From Lacticaseibacillus suilingensis (lineage in GTDB: Bacteria; Bacillota; Bacilli; Lactobacillales; Lactobacillaceae), in assembly GCF_016861845.1 (NCBI RefSeq), contig NZ_BOLV01000016.1, positions 1 through 64,000 on the forward strand: a stretch of DNA of 64,000 nucleotides, read 5' to 3'. The notes beneath the pieces are model-generated. The model had not been told where the DNA came from. It searched no databases and saw only the letters and a list, made by a program, of their open reading frames with translations. Positions 50,602-57,650 of the stretch are shown in pieces (position 1 is the first letter of the stretch; every line of letters begins with the position of its first letter). A program made the position numbers and the translations under genes.

Positions 50602-51615
50602 TTATTCCGCTTTGGCCATGCCTTCCGGGTAAACCTCGCAGTTGCTGGCCTGGTGGTCCTGCAGGTCATGGAGCGCCTGCAAGGCGCATTCGACCATGTT
50701 GCGCACCGCAGTGTCAGTGTAGTAGGCAATGTGCGGCGACAAAATGACATTCGGCATCGCCAGCAGCGTTTGCCACTGCGGATCATTGAACCGGCCAGCT
50801 TGGTCTAGGGCCAGCAAGTCATCGGCCTCGTGCTCGAAAGTGTCAATGCCGACGCCGCCCAGTTGGCCGCTTTGCAAGGCGCTAATGACGGCGGTGGTAT
50901 CAATCAAATTCGGTCGACCGGTATTGATCAGGAGACTGCCTGGTTTCATTAACGCCAGTGCCGCTTCGTCGATCAAATGGGTATTGGCTGGCGTGCCAGG
51001 CACATGCAACGTCACAATGTCACTGTGCTTCAGCAAGGTCTGAAACGACACGGATTCATACTGTAAACTGGCATCCGTTTTGGGATGTGGGTCAAAGGCC
51101 AGCACCTTGGCACCAATGCCATTAAGGCTGGCAATCAAGCTACGGCCAATGCGGCCGGTGCCGATGACGCCGACAGTGGACGTGCGTAGCTCGCGGCCGA
51201 TATGATGGGTCGCGGCCTGGTAATGATTGGCATGCAAGTCGCGCTGCACCAGGCCGGTTTGACGCAGGAGGTAAAGCATATCCGCCAAAGCAAACTCGGC
51301 AATGGCGTTCGGCGAGTAAGCCGGAACATTGGTGATGCGAATGCCTTCGCGCTCGGCAGCGGCAAAATCGACATTGTCCACGCCGGTGTTGCGCAGCGCG
51401 AGCCAAGGAATGTGGAGTTGCCGCATGGCTTTGAAAATGCCGGCGGCGTAGGGAACGGTTTGAAAACTGGTGATGCCTTGACTGCCTTTGGCCAACGCCA
51501 AGGCTTCCGGAGTTAACAGCTCTGCAGTTTGGCGAATGTCATCGCCAGTGTGTTTCGTCCATCGCTCGAAGTGCTGGCGCTCATCTGGCCGCACCCCGAA
51601 AGCAGTGATTTTCAT
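50602..51615 (-). CDS. D-2-hydroxyacid dehydrogenase (D-HicDH/D-LDH family)
   Basis: A 337-residue NADH-dependent reductase of 2-oxo acids. The coenzyme fold is VGVIGTGRIGRSL, the substrate-binding arginine lies in LINTGRP-like sequence, and the catalytic histidine in SPHIAYYTD. Length and the pairing with ilvE fit D-2-hydroxyisocaproate dehydrogenase, but D-lactate dehydrogenase cannot be excluded by eye. ATG 51615 follows GGAAGG. The 343-base gap upstream holds its probable -10 and a GC-rich stretch with no gene seen. Confidence 0.9.
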   Translation of the reverse strand: MKITAFGVRPDERQHFERWTKHTGDDIRQTAELLTPEALALAKGSQGITSFQTVPYAAGIFKAMRQLHIPWLALRNTGVDNVDFAAAEREGIRITNVPAYSPNAIAEFALADMLYLLRQTGLVQRDLHANHYQAATHHIGRELRTSTVGVIGTGRIGRSLIASLNGIGAKVLAFDPHPKTDASLQYESVSFQTLLKHSDIVTLHVPGTPANTHLIDEAALALMKPGSLLINTGRPNLIDTTAVISALQSGQLGGVGIDTFEHEADDLLALDQAGRFNDPQWQTLLAMPNVILSPHIAYYTDTAVRNMVECALQALHDLQDHQASNCEVYPEGMAKAE

Positions 51616-51959
51616 CAGGAATGACTTCCTTCCGGGTTGGTATAGAAACCTAAGTGTACCAGAACGAAGTAGCCAAATGAAAGCGGCAACATGTATCTTA
51701 AATAAAAATTTTAACGGTTGATGGTCGGTCTCATCTCGGCTGATCATAAACAGCGCCCGCCACCTGTGGCAAAAGCCACTGGCATGAGGCCGGCGTCGCC
51801 AGAAAAACCGCCGCCGCATCCGTTTCATCAAGTTGGGTGTACTGTATTATTGCGGCGCCGCAGATTTTTCCCGTAACCAGGCAACTGTTTTCCCCGAAAT
51901 CCCCAAAACCGGCGGCGAAAGCGCTAAACTAGAGTAAATCTCAGCCTCAAGGAGCAGTT

Positions 51960-52883
51960 ATGGAATCCGAAATGAATTACTACAAGTTCAGCCGCGACGA
52001 GTGGGCGAATTTCCACGCCCACAACTTTGCTTCCGTCTCTGACGACGAACTGAGTCAGTTGCAATCGCTGAACGATATCATCAGCATGGACGATGTCAAA
52101 ACCGTCTACTCACCGCTGCGCCACCTGATTCATATCCGCTACAACGACTACCAAGACGATGCTCGGACCCTCAGTCAGTTCCTGAGCATTCCGTATCACG
52201 CCCGGCCGTTCATCATCGGTATTTGCGGCTCGGTGGCGGTAGGCAAAAGCACCACCGCCCGCCTGCTCCAGCTGCTGCTTTCGCGGGCGTACCCGGACCG
52301 GCGCATTCAGCTGATCACCACCGATGGCTTCCTGTACCCGAACCAGGAGCTGGAACGGCGTGGGATATTGAACCGCAAAGGCTTCCCGGAAAGCTACGAC
52401 ATGGACTTGTTGATTCATTTCCTCAACAACGTCAAAAACAACAACGGTGTGGTGCGGGCACCGAAGTACAGCCATCAGATCTACGACATTGTGCCGGGGG
52501 AAGAAGAAGTCATCGACCATCCGGACATCTTGATTGTCGAAGGCATCAACGTCCTGCAGCTGCCAAGCAAGGCGCCGATTTACGTGAGCGACTACTTCGA
52601 CTTTTCGATTTACGTCGACGCTGATCCTAAGAACATCGAGCAGTGGTACTTGGAACGTTTCGGCATGTTGCTGGACACGGCCTTCACTGACCCGACCAAC
52701 TACTACTATCAGTACGCCATCGGGGACCGCAAAGACGCGTTCAAAATGGCCAAACAGGTTTGGCGCGATGTCAACCTGAAAAACCTGACCGAGTACATTC
52801 TGCCAACCAAAAATCGCGCGGATGTCATTTTGCACAAAACCGCCCATCATCTGATCGATGAAGTGCGGCTGCGGAAATTCTAG
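51960..52883 (+). CDS. coaA: Pantothenate kinase type I
   Basis: A 307-residue kinase that phosphorylates pantothenate, the first step of coenzyme A synthesis. Walker A is GSVAVGKSTT near residue 90; TDGFLYPN, RKGFPESYD and EGINVLQ are type I motifs. ATG at 51960 follows AAGGAGC at spacing six. It lies directly upstream of guaA, with only a short gap, and may have its own promoter. Confidence 0.97.
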   Translation: MESEMNYYKFSRDEWANFHAHNFASVSDDELSQLQSLNDIISMDDVKTVYSPLRHLIHIRYNDYQDDARTLSQFLSIPYHARPFIIGICGSVAVGKSTTARLLQLLLSRAYPDRRIQLITTDGFLYPNQELERRGILNRKGFPESYDMDLLIHFLNNVKNNNGVVRAPKYSHQIYDIVPGEEEVIDHPDILIVEGINVLQLPSKAPIYVSDYFDFSIYVDADPKNIEQWYLERFGMLLDTAFTDPTNYYYQYAIGDRKDAFKMAKQVWRDVNLKNLTEYILPTKNRADVILHKTAHHLIDEVRLRKF

Positions 52884-52975
52884 TCGGTAATCTGAGCAGA
52901 TTCTCATCCCAGATTGACCCGCCGGCGTTTTTTGCATAGAATAGTAACAATTCAATAAAGGGAGTGTGGCAAAAC

Positions 52976-54526
52976 TTGGCAACCAAGGCCCAGGACTACG
53001 ACAAAATTATCGTCCTTGATTATGGCAGTCAGTACAATCAATTGATCACGCGACGCATTCGTGAATTCGGCATCTATTCCGAACTTAAGCCGCATACGAT
53101 CACAGCAGAAGAAGTCCGCCAGCTCGCGCCAAAAGGGATTATCTTCTCTGGTGGCCCGAACTCGGTGTACGACGAAGGCGCACTTGGCGTCGACGACGAG
53201 ATTTTCAAGCTGGGCATCCCGATTCTGGGGGTTTGCTACGGCATGCAGCTGATGGCGCAGCGCCTCGGCGGTGACGTGGAAGCCGCTGACAACCGCGAAT
53301 ATGGTAAAGTCGACATCACCGTCACCGACCCGACCGCCAAAGTCTTCGCCGGCTTGCCTGAAAAGCAAACCGTGTGGATGAGCCACGGCGACTTGGTGCA
53401 GGCGGTGCCGGCAGGGTTTCGCACCACCGCCACCAGCACGAACTGCCCGATTGCCGCGATGGACGATGATGACCGCAAGTTCTACGGCATCCAGTTCCAC
53501 GCCGAAGTGCAAAACACGCAGTATGGCCATGAAATCCTGCACCATTTTGCCTTCGATATTTGCCACGCGGAAGCCAACTGGAACATGGGCGACTTCATCG
53601 ATGATCAAATCGCTGAAATCCGCGCTGAAGTCGGCAACCAGCAAGTCCTGCTCGGCCTCTCTGGCGGTGTGGACAGCTCCGTGGTCGCGGCGCTGCTCAA
53701 CAAGGCGATCGGCGACCAGCTGACCTGCATCTTCGTTGACCACGGCCTGTTGCGCAAGAACGAAGCGGCCCAAGTCATGGACAGCCTCGGCAAAGGCCTC
53801 GGGGTCAAAATCATCAAGGTGGACGCCGCAGACCGCTTCCTCGGCGACCTGGCTGGCGTGACCGACCCTGAACAAAAGCGTAAAATCATCGGCCGCGACT
53901 TTATCGAGGTCTTCAATGATGAAGCCCGTAAGCTGCACGGCATCGATTATCTGGCCCAAGGCACGCTGTACACCGACGTGGTGGAGTCCGGTACCGATAC
54001 GGCCCAAACCATCAAGTCGCACCATAACGTCGGCGGTCTGCCAGAAGACCTGAAGTTCAAGCTCATCGAACCGCTGAACAAGTTGTTCAAAGATGAAGCC
54101 CGCGACCTCGGCGAACGCCTCGGCTTGCCCCATGACCTCGTGTGGCGCCAGCCATTCCCTGGCCCTGGCCTCGGCATTCGCGTCCTCGGTGAAGTGACCA
54201 AGGACAAGCTGGAAATTGTCCGCGACTCCGACTGGGTCCTGCGCGATGAAATCGCTAAGGCCGGCCTGCAAGAGAGTATCTGGCAATACTTCACCGTCCT
54301 GCCAGGCTTCCGCAGCGTTGGCGTCATGGGGGATGGCCGCACGTATGACTACACCATTGCCATTCGTGCCATCACTTCGATCGATGGCATGACCGCCGAC
54401 TTTGCCCGCATTGATTGGGATGTGCTGCAGAAGATCTCGGCCCGGATCGTCAACGAAGTGGGGCATGTTAACCGCGTCGTGTATGATATCACGTCCAAGC
54501 CGCCGGCAACGATTGAATGGGAATAA
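52976..54526 (+). CDS. guaA: GMP synthase (glutamine-hydrolysing)
   Basis: A 516-residue two-domain enzyme that makes GMP from XMP, ATP and glutamine. The amidotransferase domain has the nucleophile GVCYGMQL and the HAEVQNT histidine, and the ATP-pyrophosphatase domain has the P-loop LSGGVDSSV (about 210-218). The C-terminal dimerisation segment ends [11 protein letters not shown] 52976 is chosen because GGGAG lies about ten bases upstream; a GTG at 52964 sits on top of that site. Its 3' end is a common attachment site, and an integrative element begins right after the stop. Confidence 0.97.
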   Translation: MATKAQDYDKIIVLDYGSQYNQLITRRIREFGIYSELKPHTITAEEVRQLAPKGIIFSGGPNSVYDEGALGVDDEIFKLGIPILGVCYGMQLMAQRLGGDVEAADNREYGKVDITVTDPTAKVFAGLPEKQTVWMSHGDLVQAVPAGFRTTATSTNCPIAAMDDDDRKFYGIQFHAEVQNTQYGHEILHHFAFDICHAEANWNMGDFIDDQIAEIRAEVGNQQVLLGLSGGVDSSVVAALLNKAIGDQLTCIFVDHGLLRKNEAAQVMDSLGKGLGVKIIKVDAADRFLGDLAGVTDPEQKRKIIGRDFIEVFNDEARKLHGIDYLAQGTLYTDVVESGTDTAQTIKSHHNVGGLPEDLKFKLIEPLNKLFKDEARDLGERLGLPHDLVWRQPFPGPGLGIRVLGEVTKDKLEIVRDSDWVLRDEIAKAGLQESIWQYFTVLPGFRSVGVMGDGRTYDYTIAIRAITSIDGMTADFARIDWDVLQKISARIVNEVGHVNRVVYDITSKPPATIEWE

Positions 54527-54530
54527 AATG
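54500..54530. other. Candidate attL at guaA 3' end
   Basis: Integrases using guaA recombine within its last codons. The sequence ending in GATTGAATGGGAATAA (up to 54526) is the likely core. The second copy, attR, must lie beyond 64000, so the exact core cannot be set here. Confidence 0.5.
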
Positions 54531-54616
54531 CAGGTATCACTTGAAGTGAAAAGCTTGGTTTAACGGCATTTCAGACGAAGTGAAACGGGTTGAAATGGGT
54601 AGAATTTACTTGGTTC

Positions 54617-54636
54617 CCTGCCAAAATCCTGCCAAA
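54617..54636. repeat. Direct repeats near attL (possible integrase arm sites)
   Basis: CCTGCCAAA occurs at 54617-54625 and 54628-54636, a period of 11 bases, about one helical turn. GAAGTGAAA also occurs at 54543-54551 and 54577-54585. Paired short repeats beside the core are typical arm sites for Tn916-type integrases. Confidence 0.45.
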
Positions 54637-54638
54637 TA

Positions 54639-54685
54639 AAGAGCCATATACTCATAGCGAATTGCTTGAGATATGGCTCTTTTTG
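54639..54685. terminator. Bidirectional terminator at element edge
   Basis: AGAGCCATAT pairs with ATATGGCTCT across a loop with CTCA/TGAG, followed by TTTTT. It would end guaA transcription and that of the converging AAA+ gene. Confidence 0.8.
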
Positions 54686-54700
54686 TGGGGTCGGGTACTA

Positions 54701-55846
54701 CTATTCATCTGAACTTGAGTTAACTGTTATTTGTTGCTCAAGCAACATGGTATATACGTCATTTTCGATAAATGAATCAAGCATGCGAACGTTTGAAAAA
54801 ATCTGCAAATTTCCTTGATAGTGTTCTTCTAATTTTGAGGCGCTAATAAATTTCTGATCCTCCGGGGTGAGTTCTGACAGAATTCGCTTGAAGGCATTAG
54901 AGATGACCGTGGAGATTTCCTCCTTGGTTAGTTTTTCAAATTTAATCTTTTGATCAATTCTTGAATATATTGGAAGGCCCACTGTGGACGCAATAGTTTC
55001 CTCATCGTTGAAATTAGACGTTAAGATGAATATACAACTAGATACGTCCACTTTGTAATTGATGTCCTCGAAAATACCCTCATCAAACATTTGATAAAAT
55101 ACGTTATATAGGCTGGGGGATACCTTATCGAATTCGTCGATAAGGACTATGTTTGATTCGCGCGATAGTAAGTCCCTAGCCATGGATGGCCGAGCATGTT
55201 CATCACCGAAAACATATTTGAAGGCTTCCTCGGTTTGCATCATTGAAAACTGAATTCGTGTTAACTTACCATGATAGAAGTTGCTAATGTTCTTAGCTAA
55301 TTCAGTTTTCCCTACGCCAGAGGGACCGTAGAACATCATGACGGTAGGTTTTTTCTGATGATGGTACGCCGCTTTATACAATCCTACGCACGATTCACGT
55401 TTAGCGTTGTTTTGGCCAACAACTTTTCCGGTTAGTAGTTGAGAGTAAAGTTTTGTGACTTCGGTCGTACTGGGTGAAAAATATGGCGACCTTGCTTCAT
55501 CAATCTCATCTTCATCAAAGTTGGATCTGATAGAGTATTCAACTCGTTTCGGAGGGTTTTGAATATACAAGTTTTCGATCTCGTGACCAAGTAGTACAAT
55601 ATTCGAGAAATTTGAGATTACGTGTTCTGTGACCGATGCAAAGTCATCAGCAAAAATTACTACGTTGTCAATTTCATCGCGGCTAAATTCAGCATCTTTG
55701 TTGCCCATAGTATCGTTGGCGCGGACTGTTACGTTATATTGACGAATCAGCTCCATAAATGGTGTGTAATTGTCCTCTACTTGATTTCGATTAAGTAGAG
55801 AGTGGAAATCTTTGCTCGATCCGTAGAATAATTGAATATTTGCCAT
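54701..55846 (-). CDS. AAA+ ATPase of Clp/HCLR type, second gene of a two-gene module
   Basis: A 381-residue protein. Residues 1-145 form an N-terminal domain without recognised motifs. The AAA+ domain follows: Walker A FYGPSGVGKTELA (about 172-180), Walker B NIVLIDEFDKV (about 231-241), sensor 1 FILTSNF (about 276) and an arginine finger in YSRIDQ (about 295). Order and motifs match Clp-type chaperone ATPases, but there is only one ATPase domain and no protease-docking loop that I can see. ATG overlaps the previous stop (TAATG), so translation is coupled. Probably a defence or element-maintenance ATPase; unproved. Confidence 0.85.
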   Translation of the reverse strand: MANIQLFYGSSKDFHSLLNRNQVEDNYTPFMELIRQYNVTVRANDTMGNKDAEFSRDEIDNVVIFADDFASVTEHVISNFSNIVLLGHEIENLYIQNPPKRVEYSIRSNFDEDEIDEARSPYFSPSTTEVTKLYSQLLTGKVVGQNNAKRESCVGLYKAAYHHQKKPTVMMFYGPSGVGKTELAKNISNFYHGKLTRIQFSMMQTEEAFKYVFGDEHARPSMARDLLSRESNIVLIDEFDKVSPSLYNVFYQMFDEGIFEDINYKVDVSSCIFILTSNFNDEETIASTVGLPIYSRIDQKIKFEKLTKEEISTVISNAFKRILSELTPEDQKFISASKLEEHYQGNLQIFSNVRMLDSFIENDVYTMLLEQQITVNSSSDE

Positions 55847-56679
55847 TAGCGAACCCCCGCTAAAACGACATCGAAAACATCAAGCGATTTTTCGTCGTTA
55901 GAATCAGCATCCTGATGGGATTGAGCCTGCTTGGCTAAACCGCTAAATCCGACTTCGGACTGCTGACTGTCAAGATTGAATTCTGTTTCAAAATCGAGTT
56001 GGGATAGCCTTGTTGTACCGACGTGAATAGCATACAGAACTAAGTTCATTTTAGGCAAATCCTGAATGCGGTAATTGTTCTTAAAAGCATCAATGTTAAA
56101 ACGAAATACTTTTTGAGTGATGATGGATTTACCAAATTTTGAATCAGTTTTTTCTCCGACTACTTCGTAGTAACCTTTAGAGTTTCGGATGCCGCTGTTC
56201 ATTTTTGAAATTGCCATGGTAATTTCTGGATTGTCGAGCTGCTGATGTCCCTCCATCATCTCTGTTAGAGGTGCTATGGTTGCGAAGTAAGTCATTGAAT
56301 CCTTCGGAATTGAGAGTGCGTAGCCTTCCTTAATATCTAATAATGGCGTTCCCCGTTTCGATTCAGCGGCCTCCAAGAAATCATAAAGCAAAGAATTCTC
56401 AATGACGGTTCTGGCAATTTTACTTCCGTTGAGAGATCCGTTTGCTCCCATCATTGAGTTGATGCCGGCGGATAAGCCAGAGATATGACTCATCAGCTTA
56501 TTGACTCCGACGCCTTCGTCTAGTTGTGCTTTTATGTCAGCATCTGCGCCAATTTTCCCAGTCATAGATCGAATTGTTTCCTCGGTTCTCGTCAGATGTC
56601 CTTTTTGACGAACCTGTAATAAATCTACAGCGGAGGTTTCATCAAAGTAGATGATTTTTCGTGGCAGGTTTTTCTTCAT
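55846..56679 (-). CDS. DUF6414-like protein, first gene of the AAA+ module
   Basis: A 277-residue protein starting KIIYFDETSAVDLLQV, which I recall as typical of the uncharacterised DUF6414 group; this assignment is from memory. A Gly/Ser/Met-rich stretch (SGLSAGINSMMGANGSLNG) precedes a beta-rich middle (YEVVGEKTD, IITQKVFRFN) and a polar tail. No catalytic motif is evident. An extended -10, TGCTATAAT (minus strand, 56723-56731), and AAGGCGG precede it. It is tightly coupled to the AAA+ gene and may be its substrate or sensor. Confidence 0.75.
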   Translation of the reverse strand: MKKNLPRKIIYFDETSAVDLLQVRQKGHLTRTEETIRSMTGKIGADADIKAQLDEGVGVNKLMSHISGLSAGINSMMGANGSLNGSKIARTVIENSLLYDFLEAAESKRGTPLLDIKEGYALSIPKDSMTYFATIAPLTEMMEGHQQLDNPEITMAISKMNSGIRNSKGYYEVVGEKTDSKFGKSIITQKVFRFNIDAFKNNYRIQDLPKMNLVLYAIHVGTTRLSQLDFETEFNLDSQQSEVGFSGLAKQAQSHQDADSNDEKSLDVFDVVLAGVR

Positions 56680-56853
56680 GTGTGTTCCGCCTTATCTATA
56701 TAATTTTTATTGATTCATACGTATTATAGCAGAGTAGAAGGCTTATATGGTTGATTCTCGAACAAGCGTTCCCGAGTGCGCTGATCTTTTAATTCACTCA
56801 TTTAGAGACTACGAAGTTTTGAAATGTGGATTTTAGAATGCTGATAGCATATA

Positions 56854-56882
56854 TTGATATTATGACTCGCTGGGTGTATACT
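56854..56882 (+). promoter_or_regulatory. Promoter of the toxin-antitoxin pair
   Basis: TTGATA (56854-56859), 17 bases, TATACT (56877-56882). The ATG of the toxin gene at 56889 lies where transcription should begin. Confidence 0.65.
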
Positions 56883-56888
56883 GAACTC

Positions 56889-57248
56889 ATGGAAAATCCT
56901 AAGTTCGAGTTTTACACGCGTCCCAGTGGACACAATGAATTCCAAGAATTCTTAGATAGTTTGAAACCGGTGGAAAAGCAGAAGCTGGTCACCGTTATTG
57001 CTAAGACACAGAAATTCGGTTTGCAGGTGGCGGCGCGCCAAATGTGGATCAGAAAAATCTCAGATGGCATCTTTGAGCTTCGGACAACGGGATCTAATAT
57101 CCAGCGCGGCTTGTACTTCCACGTTGAAGGTCCGCATTATGTGATTACGCATGGCTTCACGAAGAAGACCCAGAAGACGCCGGTGTCTGAACTTAATCAT
57201 GCCAAAGAACTCAGGACAGAATACTACGATAATTTGGGAGGTAAGTAA
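56889..57248 (+). CDS. higB: HigB/RelE-type toxin
   Basis: A 119-residue protein of the RelE/HigB (Gp49-like) superfamily of ribosome-dependent mRNA endonucleases. Features are EFQEFLDSLKPVEKQKLV, IRKISDGIFELRTT and the end YVITHGFTKKTQKTPVSEL, which is the family's C-terminal strand and helix. ATG 56889 is chosen by homology; no ribosome site precedes it and it sits at the predicted transcription start, so the mRNA may be leaderless. The antitoxin gene starts one base after the stop. Confidence 0.88.
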   Translation: MENPKFEFYTRPSGHNEFQEFLDSLKPVEKQKLVTVIAKTQKFGLQVAARQMWIRKISDGIFELRTTGSNIQRGLYFHVEGPHYVITHGFTKKTQKTPVSELNHAKELRTEYYDNLGGK

Positions 57249-57249
57249 C

Positions 57250-57528
57250 ATGGCAAAGAACATTCTTTTTGACGATTATCTCGCTGAACAACTTAAAGAC
57301 CCTGAATTCAAGGCAGGCTTTGATGCCGAATCTGCTAAACTTGAGAGTGCGGTGGCGTTGATGAACGAGCGTGAACGTGCTGGCTTGACCCAACGGGAAC
57401 TGGCAGAGCGTGCAGATGTGCCGCAGTCAACGATTGCAAGAATTGAACATGGCCAGAATACTAGCTTCGATACCATGAGCAAGATTGCCTTTGCACTGGG
57501 AAAAAAGCTCAAAGTTGAATTCACTTAA
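57250..57528 (+). CDS. higA: HigA-type antitoxin, XRE family
   Basis: A 92-residue antitoxin with a helix-turn-helix of the XRE/Cro type: LTQRELAERADVPQSTIARIE. It should neutralise the toxin and repress the shared promoter. GGGAGG precedes the ATG at a distance of eight bases, inside the end of the toxin gene. The toxin-first order is that of HigBA. Confidence 0.92.
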   Translation: MAKNILFDDYLAEQLKDPEFKAGFDAESAKLESAVALMNERERAGLTQRELAERADVPQSTIARIEHGQNTSFDTMSKIAFALGKKLKVEFT

Positions 57529-57556
57529 AATATAGAGATGTGTCCTAATGTTTGTG

Positions 57557-57595
57557 AGCGTCAGTTTTCGGAACTTCGAGACTGGCGCTTTTCTT
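57557..57595 (+). terminator. Terminator after higA
   Basis: AGCGTCAGT pairs with ACTGGCGCT across a 15-base loop and is followed by TTTTC. Confidence 0.7.
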
Positions 57596-57602
57596 TATAT
57601 GA

Positions 57603-57630
57603 TTGATGCGTGATACTTGAAACATAATAC
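57603..57630 (+). promoter_or_regulatory. Possible promoter of the MmeI-like gene
   Basis: TTGATG (57603-57608), 16 bases, TAATAC (57625-57630). Fair match, 20 bases before the ATG. Confidence 0.45.
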
Positions 57631-57650
57631 TGACGAATCGAGGCTGTTTC

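Noticed and set aside
52952-54466. A 504-codon open frame antisense to guaA
   Set aside because: It mirrors guaA codons throughout, has no ribosome site and no protein-like motifs; long antisense frames are common in GC-rich genes.
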